Source: CAZYTO01 sp964650405 (GTDB taxonomy: Bacteria > Acidobacteriota > Thermoanaerobaculia > Gp7-AA8). Taken from it: a stretch of DNA of 53,383 bases. Shown piece after piece: positions 1 through 8,276 of this stretch (its first letter is position 1; the number at the start of each line of letters is the position of its first letter). Location: NCBI GenBank assembly GCA_964650405.1, contig CAZYTO010000007.1, forward strand, positions 1 through 53,383, read 5' to 3'. The notes beneath the pieces were generated by a model, which saw nothing but the letters and a program-made list of their open reading frames with translations, made no database searches and was not told the origin of the DNA. The translations under genes and the position numbers were made by a program.

Positions 1-2
1 TG

Positions 3-77
3 GTGAAGCTGCCCGCCAGTGTTGAACTCGACGACCTGATCCAGGCCGGCATGATCGGCCTGCTCGACGCGCTGTAG
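3..77 (+). pseudogene. FliA-type sigma-28 factor fragment (region 2)
   Basis: The frame opening at base 3 reads KLPASVELDDLIQAGMIGLL, then three residues and a TAG at 75-77. The LPASV-DDLIQ-GMIGLL string is characteristic of conserved region 2 of flagellar FliA/WhiG sigma factors, where it would be followed by another 170 or so residues including region 4. Here it stops at once, and the next readable sequence is an unrelated Ig-like protein. It is therefore a fragment, either a true remnant or a mis-joined contig end. No other flagellar gene is seen in the window. Confidence 0.6.
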
Positions 78-96
78 CCGTACACAGAACCCCGGG

Positions 97-3000
97 GTGT
101 GCAGGTCGAGTCCTCCACCGGCCACCCCCTCCGGGAAAGCCGGTGGGAATCCCCTTGCCGCCAGCACCTATGTCTGGAGCATCCAGAACGGCACGATCAC
201 CTCGTACTCGGCCGACCATTCTTGGGTGGGGTTCATCGCAGGCGCGACCGGCAACACGACCCTGACGGTGACCGAGACGACCTACGACGGATGCACGAAT
301 TCGAGCACGGCCACGATGCCCATCCGCGCCGATCAGGTGTGGGACTTCACCATCGCCAATGCCTGTCCCGGCGCCTCGACGACCGCTTCGTTCTCACCGC
401 TCTGGAACGCCGGCTATTACGATTGGTCGGTGACCCACGGCACGATCACCGGCGGCCAGGGAACGCGGAATCTCACGTTCCGGAACGACGGGACCGCGCC
501 CTCCGACGTCACGCTCACCATCACCGGACTGGGCTATCCAAATTGCCACTCCACCCGCACCCACACGGAGACCTACACGCAGATCGGGGCTCCCACCTTC
601 CAGGAATCGGCGCCCTCCGTCTGCCCGAATGGCTCCGGCTGGGTGATGGTCTGGCCGAACGGCTATTACGACAGTGCCACCTGGACGATCCAGAACGGCA
701 CCATCACGTCGACGTCCGGGTTCACCGTCTACTACACGGCCAATGCCAGCGGTCCGGTGACCCTCACCGCAACGATCCATGAGGGAGGCTGCACCAGCAC
801 CGGCAGCGTCGTCCTGCCGATGGACGACCTCACTCCGCCTCCGGTGACGGCGCCCGATTCGATCTGTGTGGGCGGGACGTTCACTGCATCGGTGCCCATG
901 ACCAACGGAATCGCCACCGGGAGTGCGCCGGGTACGATCCTCCTCAGCGCCGACACCACCCGCAATGCCTGGACGTGGATGTCGCAGAACAGCGACGTCG
1001 ACGTCTCGTTCACCACGAACACTCCCTCCGCGCACTGCTCCGTGGTCAGCACCAAGCACATTCCTCTCGTCGCCACCACTACACCCATCATCACGTTCAA
1101 CGTGCCGGCCGGCTTCTGTACCGGCATGACAGGGACGGCCTCCGTTTCGAACGGGCCGTTCACCAGCTATGCATGGTCGATCAGCGGCGGCACGATCACC
1201 AGCGGGACCACCGGACCGAGCGTCCAGTTCGTTCCCGACGGATCGGGAGCGACGGAGCTTACCGTGACCGCCTTCGACGGCCGCGGGGACTGCCATTCGA
1301 CGAACTATGCTCCGGCACCGATGGTCAACCAGCGGCCGGGCATCCTCCCGAGCGGCCCGACGACGTTCTGCGCCGGCGGCAATGTGACGCTGACCTCGTC
1401 GGTCGCGGACAGCTATCTCTGGTCGCCGGGCGGAGAGACGACCCGCTCCATCGTCGTCAGCGCGACCGGCAATTACAGCGTTACCACGACGACCGGAGCA
1501 TGCTCCTTCACCTCTTCGGCCATGCCTGTCACGGCCGTTCCGTTCAATGTGACGCTCGTCCAGACACCGGCGAACGCCTGCCCCGGCACGGCCGTGAGCC
1601 TCGTGGCCACGGCGACCGGCGGACGCGGCGGTCAGAAGCTCTACTCCTGGTACGACGTCTACAACGGGTTCGGCTTTCCCGTCGCCCAGGGTTACAACCA
1701 GACGACCTATGCGCCGGGATACGCCGGGTATTTCTATGTGGTCGTGCACGAAAACTCGCCCACGGGCGACGGATGCACTACCACCTCCAACACCGTCCAC
1801 GTCACCTACGACATTCCCAACACGAGCGTAACTGCTTCCGGACCGACCACCTTCTGCCCTGGCGGCAGTGTCGCGCTGACGGCTGCAGCAGGGATGTCGT
1901 CCTATCTCTGGTCGAACGGAGCGACGACGCAGTCGATCACCGCGTCCGCGGCCGGGAACTACAGTGTCACGGTGACGGACACGAACGGCTGCAGCGCCAC
2001 CAGCTCGCCCGTCCAGGTGACCGTGCGTACGAACCCCACGGCGACGATCACAGCCGGCGGCCCGACGACGTTCTGCACGGGCGGCAGCGTGACGCTGACG
2101 GCGTCGGCCGGCTCGTCCTACCTCTGGTCGAATGGCGTCACGTCGCCCTCGATCACGGTGTCATCCTCCGGCAGTTACAGCGTGACGGTTACCGATGCGT
2201 ACGGCTGCAGTGCCGCAAGCGCAGCCACGCCCGTCACCGTCAACGCAAATCCCGTGGCGAGCGTCACGGCCGGCGGTCCGACGACGTTCTNNNNNNNNNN
2301 NNNNNNNNNNNNNNNNNNNNNNNNNNNNNNNNNNNNNNNNNNNNNNNNNNNNNNNNNNNNNNNNNNNNNNNNNNNNNNNNNNNNNNNNNNGCGGCAGCGT
2401 GACGCTGACGGCGTCGAGCGGTTCGTCGTATCTCTGGTCGACGGGCGCCACGACACAAGCCATCACGGTCAGCGCGAGCGGCAGTTACAGCGTAACGGTG
2501 ACGAACGCAGCCGGCTGCAGCGCGACGAGCGCGGCGACGGCTGTCACAGTCAACGCGAACCCGACGGCCACGATCACGGCCGGCGGCCCGACGACGTTCT
2601 GCGCAGGCGGCAGCGTGACGCTGACGGCGTCGAGCGGTTCGTCGTATCTCTGGTCGACCGGCGCCACGACACAGTCGGTCACGGTCAACGCCGGCGGCAA
2701 CTACAGCGTGACGGTGACGAACGCGAACGGCTGCAGCGCGACGAGCGCGGCGACGGCGGTCACGGTCAACGCGAACCCGACGGCCACGATCACCGCCGGC
2801 GGTGCGACGACGTTCTGTGCGGGCGGCTCGGTGACCCTGACGGCGAGCAGCGGTTCGTCGTACCTCTGGTCCGACGGTGCCACGACGCAGGCGATCAACG
2901 TCAGCGCGAGCGGCAGTTACAGCGTGACGGTGACGAACGCGAACGGCTGCAGCGCGACGAGCGCGGCGACGGCGGTCACGGTCAATGCGAACCCGACGGC

Positions 3001-4564
3001 CACGATCACCGCCGGCGGTCCGACGACGTTCTGCACGGGCGGGAGCGTGACGCTGACGGCGTCGAGCGGTTCGTCGTATCTCTGGTCGAACGGCGCCACG
3101 ACGCAGGCCATCACGGTCAGCGCAAGCGGCAGTTACAGTGTGACGGTAACGGGCACGAACGGCTGCAGCGCGACGAGCGCGGCGACGGCAGTTACGGTCA
3201 ACGCCAATCCCACGGCCACGATCACGGCCGGCGGTCCGACGACGTTCTGCGCCTATGACCACGTAACGCTTACCGCTTCAGCAGGCTCGTCGTACCTCTG
3301 GTCTGACGGCGAAACCAGTCAGTCCATCACGGTCGGTACCGGCGGCAACTACAGCGTGACGGTGACGAATGCGGCCGGTTGCAGCACGACCAGTGCGGCT
3401 ACGACGGTGACCGTCATGCCCCTGCCCAGCATGAGCATCACTTCCGCGGGCAATCTCTGCGCCGGAGGCGGAAATAGCATCGTTCTGACAGCCTCGGGAG
3501 CGTCCTCGTACCTTTGGTCGACTGGCGCCACGACACCGTCGATCACAGTCACCACCCCCGGCACGTACTACGTTACCGGCACCGGGGCGAACGGCTGCAG
3601 TTCACGGCTGACGGTCCAGGTCGACACAGTGCCCGGCCCGGCGACACCTACGGTCACGGCCGGTGGTCCGACGACGTTCTGCGCCGGCGGAAGCGTCACG
3701 TTGACCGCCCCGTCGGGCTACAACACCTATACCTGGTCGAATGGCGCGACTACCCCCTCGATCGCCGTCAACTCGTCCGGCAACTACAGCGTGACGGTCT
3801 CGGACAACAACGGCTGCACGGCCACGAGCGCTCCGACCGCGGTGACGGTCAAGGCCAATCCGCAGGCCACGATCACGCCGGGCGGTGCGACGACGTTCTG
3901 CAGCGGCGGTTCGGTCACTCTGACCGCGAGCAGCGGGTCGTCGTATCTCTGGTCGACCGGCGCGACGACGCAGGCCATCACCGTCAGCGCCGCGGGCAAT
4001 TACACCGTCACGGTGACGAACGCCAGCGGCTGCACCTCGACGAGCGCGGTTACTGCCGTGACGGTCAACGCCAATCCGGCCACGCCCACCATCACGGCCG
4101 GCGGCCCGACGACGTTCTGCGCCGGTGGCAGCGTGACGCTGACCGCGCCCGCGGGCTACACCTACCTCTGGAGCACCGGTGCCACGACGCAGGCCATCAC
4201 CGCCACGGCGGCCGGCAGCTACACCGTAACGGTGACCAACGGCAGCGGTTGCAGCGCGACGAGCGCGGCCACGAGCGTGACGGTCAACCCGGCGCCGTCG
4301 ATCACGGGCTTCGGTCCGACCTCGCAGAGCGTCAGCAAGAACCAGACGCCCACGAACCTCACCGTCACCGCCAGCGGTACCGGCACCAAGACGTACCAGT
4401 GGTACAAGGGCTCCAGCGGCACCACCACCAACCCGATCAGCGGGGCGACGGCGTCGTCATACACACCGCCGACCAACAGCCGCGGTACGTTCACCTATTG
4501 GGTCAAAGTGACGATGGGTTCGTGCACCGCCAACAGTGCCACGGCCACCGTGACGGTGAACTAG
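97..4564 (+). CDS. Large PKD/Ig-like repeat surface protein
   Basis: Encodes a protein of at least 1,450 residues made almost wholly of beta-sandwich repeats. Three N-terminal modules carry a W[ST]-x-x-[NH]GTIT motif. About ten units of roughly 72 residues follow, with the signature G[PA]TTFCxGGSVTLTA ... YLWSxGATT ... GxYxVTVTxxxGC. A final Ig-like domain ends at TAG 4562-4564. Three consecutive units (from about 2581, 2797 and 3013) are spaced exactly 216 bp. Such paired-Cys repeats are common in secreted adhesins and gliding or biofilm proteins of Bacteroidota and other environmental bacteria. No signal peptide is visible, and the first 15-20 codons look unrelated to the repeats, so the true N terminus is probably missing at the contig edge. 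The frame changes from 1 to 2 across the N block, as expected for a placeholder. No C-terminal sorting domain or anchor is seen. The role in adhesion is inferred. Confidence 0.75.
115..146. repeat. 8-bp perfect inverted repeat at the contig-start junction
   Basis: CCACCGGC (115-122) is matched by GCCGGTGG (139-146) across 16 bases. It sits where the FliA fragment gives way to the Ig-like reading frame. The bases just before it (about 98-125) loosely resemble a tRNA T-arm and acceptor end, but with one stem mismatch and a short loop, so no tRNA is called. Confidence 0.35.
2291..2390. other. Assembly gap (100 N) inside the 216-bp repeats
   Basis: The left flank ends in the TTFC codon run and the right flank resumes six bases later in the same repeat unit. 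The missing length should therefore be 6 + 216k bases, with k probably at least 1. That is divisible by three and explains the apparent frame change. Confidence 0.9.
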
Positions 4565-4573
4565 AGTTCCTCA

Positions 4574-4615
4574 CTCGAGGTTGCCGGGCGGAGAGATCCG
4601 CCCGGCAGCCTCGAG
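4574..4615. terminator. 19-bp stem hairpin after the PKD-like gene
   Basis: CTCGAGGTTGCCGGGCGGA pairs with the downstream arm ending in CCTCGAG around a GAGA tetraloop. There is one G-U wobble and no mismatch. It begins 10 bases after the stop codon. No U-tract follows, so it may act as a transcript 3' end or as a two-way terminator shared with the convergent GNAT gene. Confidence 0.65.
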
Positions 4616-4618
4616 ACG

Positions 4619-4674
4619 CCACTCGGCACCCGGCACTCGGAACCCGGCACTCGGCACTCGGCACTCGGCACTCT
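4619..4674. repeat. Heptamer tandem array (GGCACTC type)
   Basis: About eight degenerate copies of GGCACTC/GGCACCC/GGAACCC run between the hairpin and the stop codon of the GNAT gene. It is one of several 7-8 bp arrays in the window, each with its own unit. Confidence 0.8.
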
Positions 4675-4676
4675 AC

Positions 4677-5105
4677 TCAGGACTTCGCCGCGCCGTACGG
4701 ATTGGCCGCGACATCCTCCATGTACTTCTCCGGTGCGGCCAGAGGGCGAAACCCGAACTGCTCATAGAGTCCGTGCGCGTCACGCGTCACGAGCGACCAG
4801 CGCCGGAGCCCCTGCAGGCGGGGATGGCTTCGGATGGCAGCCATGAGTAGCTGCGAAATGCCGCGGCCGCGGTGCTTCTCCACGACGAACACGTCGGCGA
4901 TGTAGGCGAACACGGCGAAGTCCGTGATCACGCGCGCGAACGCCACCAGCTCCTCACCGTCGTACGCCGCGAACGGGAGCGAATGCTCGATCGACCGCTC
5001 CACGACCTCGCGCGGAATGCCCTTCGCCCAGTACGACTCGTTGCAGAGAAAACCGTGCACCCGGTCGACGTCGATACGCGCCCGCTCCGTCGTGATCTCG
5101 ATCAT
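4677..5105 (-). CDS. GNAT family N-acetyltransferase
   Basis: A 142-residue single-domain acetyltransferase that would transfer acetyl from acetyl-CoA to an amine; substrate unknown. The core is clear: a beta4 strand (YIADVFVVEKHRGRGIS, about 68-84) holds the R-G-x-G-[IA] acetyl-CoA loop, and LYEQFGF near residues 113-119 supplies the Tyr commonly used as general acid. Length is normal for the family. The ATG is preceded by AAAGG about 10 bases upstream. The gene is divergent from the PLP decarboxylase across a region filled by an 18-unit octamer array, and its stop codon abuts the GGCACTC array. It is a stand-alone gene with no visible operon partner. Confidence 0.85.
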   Translation of the reverse strand: MIEITTERARIDVDRVHGFLCNESYWAKGIPREVVERSIEHSLPFAAYDGEELVAFARVITDFAVFAYIADVFVVEKHRGRGISQLLMAAIRSHPRLQGLRRWSLVTRDAHGLYEQFGFRPLAAPEKYMEDVAANPYGAAKS

Positions 5106-5150
5106 GCCCGAACACCTTTCGATACAAATGATGCCTGATCGCCACCGAGC

Positions 5151-5291
5151 AGCGAACAGCGATTAAGCGAATCAGCGAATAAGCGAACCAGCGACTAAGC
5201 GACTAAGCGACTAAGCGACTAAGCGAATCAGCGACTAAGCGAATCAGCGACTAAGCGAATAAGCGAATAAGCGAATAAGCGACCAGCGACC
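5151..5291. repeat. 18-unit AGCGA-based octamer array in a divergent promoter region
   Basis: Eighteen consecutive units begin with invariant AGCGA followed by a variable 2-3 base tail (AAC, TTA, ATC, ATA, ACC, CTA). Fifteen units are 8 bp; the first and the last two are 7 bp. The array fills over half of the 258 bp between the start codons of the divergent GNAT and PLP decarboxylase genes. Related AGCGA arrays lie at 13504-13537 and, reversed, at 23466-23512. It is not a CRISPR: units are too short and there are no spacers. Confidence 0.9.
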
Positions 5292-5363
5292 CTGCTGCGA
5301 AATTGTCACACCACGAAGCCCCGGGTTGACCCTGTCCGCCGCCAACCCATAAGGTTCGCCACC

Positions 5364-6746
5364 ATGAAACTCGTCGACGAAGGTCTGCTCGACCGCGCCC
5401 GCCAGCACGCCGTCCGTTTCCTCACCGCCCTCCCGGACCGCCGCGTTGGCGTGACGGCCTCGCGTGAGGACCTCCTCGCCGCGCTGCGCGTTCCCCTCTC
5501 CGACGGCGGCGAAGACGCCACGTCGGTCCTCGATTCGCTGGCGGAGGGCGCGGGGCGGGGCGTCATGGCTTGCGCGGGCCCGCGCTACTTCGGCTTCGTC
5601 ATCGGCGGCTCGCTCCCCGTGTCCCTCGCCGCCGACTGGCTCACGTCGGCCTGGGACCAGAACGCAGGCATCTACGTGACCTCGCCGGCCGCTTCCGTCG
5701 TGGAGGACGTGGCCCGCGAGTGGCTGCTCGACCTCTTCGACCTCCCGCGAACGGCCGGCCTCGGCTTCGCCACCGGCTGCCAGATGGCTAACTGCACCGC
5801 TCTGGCCGCCGCCCGCCACGGTGTGCTGCGGCGCGCCGGCTGGAACGTGGAGGATGACGGCCTGCCCGGCGCGTCGCGCGTGAACCTCGTCGTCAGCGCG
5901 GAAGCGCACGTGACGATCCTGGCGGCCATGCGCTACCTGGGGTTCGGCACGCGCGCCCTGCAGCGCGTGGAGACGGACGGGCAGGGGAGGATGCGGCCGG
6001 ACAAGCTGCGCGAGCTGCTGGGGCACCTGAACGGGCCGGCCATCGTCTGTGCGCAGGCCGGCAACGTGAACACGGGCGCAGTCGATCCGCTCCGCGAGAT
6101 CGCCGCGATCGCGCATGAGCACGAAGCCTGGCTGCACGTCGACGGCGCATTCGGCCTCTGGGGACGGGCCACGGCCTCGCTCCGCCCGCTCCTCGACGGA
6201 GCCGAGCTGGCCGACTCCTGGGCTACCGACGCCCACAAGTGGCTCAACGTGCCGTACGACTGCGGGATCGTCATCGTGCGCGACGCCGTCGCCCATCGCG
6301 CCTCCATGACCACCACCGCCGAGTACATCGAGCACACGGCGGGCACCGAGCGCGACGAGTTCGACTGGGTGCCGGAGTTCTCGCGCCGCGCACGCGGCTT
6401 CACCGTCTACGCCGCCCTTCGCCACCTCGGCCGCCGCGGCCTCGAGACGTTGATCGAGAACAACTGCGCGCAGGCACGCCGCTTCGCCGAGGTCCTGGGC
6501 CGCGACCCGCGCGTGAAGATTCTCAACGACGTGGTCCTCAACCAGGTCCTCGCCCGCTTCAGCGATGACGACGCTACCACCCGCGCCGTCATCACCCGCG
6601 TCCAGCAGGAAGGCACCTGCTGGCTCGGCGGCACGACGTGGCACGGCATGGCCGCCATGCGCATCTCCGTCTCGAACTGGTCCACGACGCCGGAAGACGT
6701 GGAGACCTCGGCGGCGGCGATCCTGAGGTGTATTCCCGGCAGTTGA
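5364..6746 (+). CDS. PLP-dependent group II amino acid decarboxylase-like protein
   Basis: A 460-residue fold-type I PLP enzyme of the aromatic-L-amino-acid/glutamate decarboxylase superfamily. Visible landmarks in order are ATGCQMANCTAL (phosphate-binding and substrate-entry segment), HVDGAFG with the pyridine-N-binding Asp260, and WATDAHKWLNVPYDCG with the PLP Schiff-base Lys292. Length matches the family. The usual reaction is decarboxylation of an aromatic or acidic amino acid to an amine; the actual substrate cannot be read from sequence, and some relatives are aldehyde synthases or tyrosine-type lyases. There is no strong ribosome site (AAGG about 10 bases upstream of ATG). Upstream lies the AGCGA array; downstream an inverted heptamer array separates it from the convergent DUF985 gene. 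Confidence 0.85.
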   Translation: MKLVDEGLLDRARQHAVRFLTALPDRRVGVTASREDLLAALRVPLSDGGEDATSVLDSLAEGAGRGVMACAGPRYFGFVIGGSLPVSLAADWLTSAWDQNAGIYVTSPAASVVEDVAREWLLDLFDLPRTAGLGFATGCQMANCTALAAARHGVLRRAGWNVEDDGLPGASRVNLVVSAEAHVTILAAMRYLGFGTRALQRVETDGQGRMRPDKLRELLGHLNGPAIVCAQAGNVNTGAVDPLREIAAIAHEHEAWLHVDGAFGLWGRATASLRPLLDGAELADSWATDAHKWLNVPYDCGIVIVRDAVAHRASMTTTAEYIEHTAGTERDEFDWVPEFSRRARGFTVYAALRHLGRRGLETLIENNCAQARRFAEVLGRDPRVKILNDVVLNQVLARFSDDDATTRAVITRVQQEGTCWLGGTTWHGMAAMRISVSNWSTTPEDVETSAAAILRCIPGS

Positions 6747-6747
6747 C

Positions 6748-6822
6748 GGTATCGGGTATCAGGTCTCGGGTATCGGGTATCCAAGTCTCGCGGTTGATAC
6801 CCGTTACCCGATACCCGATACC
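6748..6822. repeat. Inverted heptamer array (GGGTATC / GATACCC) between convergent genes
   Basis: Degenerate GGGTATC repeats at 6748-6781 are followed by their reverse complement (GATACCC, four copies) at 6796-6822. The RNA would fold into a long hairpin in either direction. The position 3' of two convergent genes fits a bidirectional terminator. Confidence 0.8.
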
Positions 6823-6845
6823 TCGCGCGCAGCTGGTCCGGGCCG

Positions 6846-7277
6846 TCACCGCAGCGGCAGGTGGTCGGGGAGGTCTCCGGAGCCTGCAATTTCGAAGTCA
6901 TCGAACTCGAAACCGGGCGCGACGCAACAGGCCACCAGGGAATACGCGCCGGTCGGTTCCGCGGCCTGCCAGACGTTTGCCGGCACGACGTGCATGCGCT
7001 CGACCACGACCGTCGAGGCCAAGACGCCGTCGAAGAGGTGCAGTTTCACCGGCGCGCCCTCGAGGTGCGTCCAGACCTCGTCGGAACGGACGCGATGCCA
7101 GCGGCTGATCTGGCCGCGGGGGAGGAGGAAGTAGATCGCCGTGAGGGCGCTGCGCAGCCCGCGGCCGTCGCCCGGGTCGACGCGGGCTTCCGACTTGTAC
7201 ACCTGCCGGTAGTAGCCCCCTTCCGGATGCGGAGCGAGTTCGAGGGAGGCGATGAGCTCCTCGGCGCGGGAAACCAT
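6846..7277 (-). CDS. Cupin, DUF985 family
   Basis: A 143-residue small cupin. Family hallmarks are LAPHPEGGYYRQVYKS near the N terminus, TAIYFLLP followed by SRWHRVRSDEVW (cupin motif 1 with the metal-type His and Glu), and a C-terminal VAPGFEFDDFE. DUF985 proteins are single beta-barrels related to sugar-epimerase and dioxygenase cupins; their biochemical function is mostly unknown. Length is typical. The start ATG has no clear Shine-Dalgarno. It converges with the PLP decarboxylase. On the other side lies a kinase-gene remnant. Confidence 0.85.
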   Translation of the reverse strand: MVSRAEELIASLELAPHPEGGYYRQVYKSEARVDPGDGRGLRSALTAIYFLLPRGQISRWHRVRSDEVWTHLEGAPVKLHLFDGVLASTVVVERMHVVPANVWQAAEPTGAYSLVACCVAPGFEFDDFEIAGSGDLPDHLPLR

Positions 7278-7350
7278 GGTGGCAATGTAGCGTAAACTTC
7301 AGCCCGTCATCGCCCCCGTCGTGCCGCGACCGGGTGGCGCCGTTTAGCCA

Positions 7351-7488
7351 ATGAGCAGCGCGCCGGTCATCGGCAAGTACCGTTCTCGAGCGCATCGGCC
7401 AGGGTGCGATGGGGGAGGTCTTCCGCGCCCACGACAGATCTACAACTTCATCGCCGAGACGATGATGGAGGCGATGCTCGAGCCGTGA
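7351..7488 (+). pseudogene. Ser/Thr protein kinase remnant with internal deletion
   Basis: ATG 7351 starts MSSAPVIGKY. A shift of frame equivalent to two missing bases then gives VLERIGQGAMGEVFRAHD, the glycine-rich ATP-binding loop (GxGxxGxV) of a Hanks-type bacterial Ser/Thr kinase. After the conserved AHD the sequence jumps to a short tail reading IYNFIAETMMEAMLEP before TGA 7486-7488, which looks like a kinase-gene C terminus. The catalytic body (normally 250 or more residues) is missing. It retains both ends but not the middle, like other remnants in this window. Confidence 0.65.
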
Positions 7489-7491
7489 GAG

Positions 7492-8082
7492 ATGCGGAAG
7501 GGAGAGTGGTTAGTGGTTAGGGCCGCCGCCCTGGGCATGCTCGTGGTGGGTCTCGTTGCGGGCGCTCTTCAGGCCGCTCCCGCTCCCGCCCTCCGCATCG
7601 CCGCCGCGGCGGAGAGTCAGGTCGGCCGCACCACCGTCTACGATCCAAGTTACGTCTCCCTTCGCTATCCGAACGGCGACCTGCCGCTCGAGCGCGGCGT
7701 CTGCGCCGACGTGATCATCCGCGCGTTTCGCACCATCGGCGTCGACCTCCAGCGCGAGGTGCATGAAGACATGCGCCGGAACTTCCGCGCCTACCCGCGG
7801 ATGTGGGGCCTCAGCGCGCCCGACGCGAACATCGACCACCGCCGCGTCCCGAACCTCATGACCTTCTTCGCCCGCCGAGGCAAGAGCGTCGCCGGCTCCT
7901 TCGAGCCTGGCGACGTCGTGGCCTGGCGTCTTCCCGGCGGCCTCTATCACATCGGCATCGTCGCCGCGGACGTCGTGCCCAACACCACCCGCCACTACGC
8001 CATCCACAACATCGGCCGCGGCGCGCAAATGGAAGACGTCCTCTTCGAGTTCGAAGTGATCGGCCATTACCGCTGGGAGTAG
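7492..8082 (+). CDS. Secreted DUF1287 family protein
   Basis: A 196-residue exported protein. An N-terminal segment with Arg/Lys followed by a hydrophobic run (to about residue 30, AAPA) looks like a signal peptide. The body carries DUF1287 landmarks: YDPSYVSLRYPNGDLP, GVCADVIIRAFRTIGVDLQ (candidate catalytic Cys), VHEDM, WGLSAPDANIDHRRVPNL, and GDVVAWRLPGGLYHIGIV with a candidate His. The fold is thought to be related to NlpC/P60 Cys peptidases, so a role in cell-wall turnover is plausible but unproven. The start is uncertain: ATG 7492 gives the better signal peptide n-region, while ATG 7537 avoids a GTGGTTA duplication at about 7506-7521 that resembles the intergenic arrays. Confidence 0.85.
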   Translation: MRKGEWLVVRAAALGMLVVGLVAGALQAAPAPALRIAAAAESQVGRTTVYDPSYVSLRYPNGDLPLERGVCADVIIRAFRTIGVDLQREVHEDMRRNFRAYPRMWGLSAPDANIDHRRVPNLMTFFARRGKSVAGSFEPGDVVAWRLPGGLYHIGIVAADVVPNTTRHYAIHNIGRGAQMEDVLFEFEVIGHYRWE

Positions 8083-8119
8083 CGGGAAGGGCGAAGGGGC
8101 GAAGGGAGAAGGGCGAAGG
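8083..8119. repeat. GGGCGAA-type short tandem array
   Basis: Degenerate GGGCGAA/GGGAGAA/GGGGCGAA units run directly after the DUF1287 stop codon. It belongs to the same class of gene-flanking 7-8 bp arrays. Confidence 0.7.
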
Positions 8120-8276
8120 AGCAGCGAGTCCCGGCAGACTCGGGAGCCCGGGCTTCCAACCGGCTGGCTGGACAGGCCGCATCCTGCCCCCCTCCGTGCC
8201 GGCCTTTTACACACCTTAGACACCCCCCTTCCGGCTGCGGCCCTACATTCCCTCCATGAGCAATCGGAGGAATGTC

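Noticed and set aside
98..125. tRNA 3' end (T-arm plus acceptor)
   Set aside because: The loop is one base short, the stem has a mismatch, and no D-arm or anticodon arm lies upstream.
394..1800. 468-codon open frame on the minus strand inside the PKD-like gene
   Set aside because: Arg/Gly-rich shadow of the plus-strand repeats caused by high GC; no domain or start signal.
5151..5291. CRISPR array
   Set aside because: Units are 7-8 bases with no spacers and no cas genes in the window.
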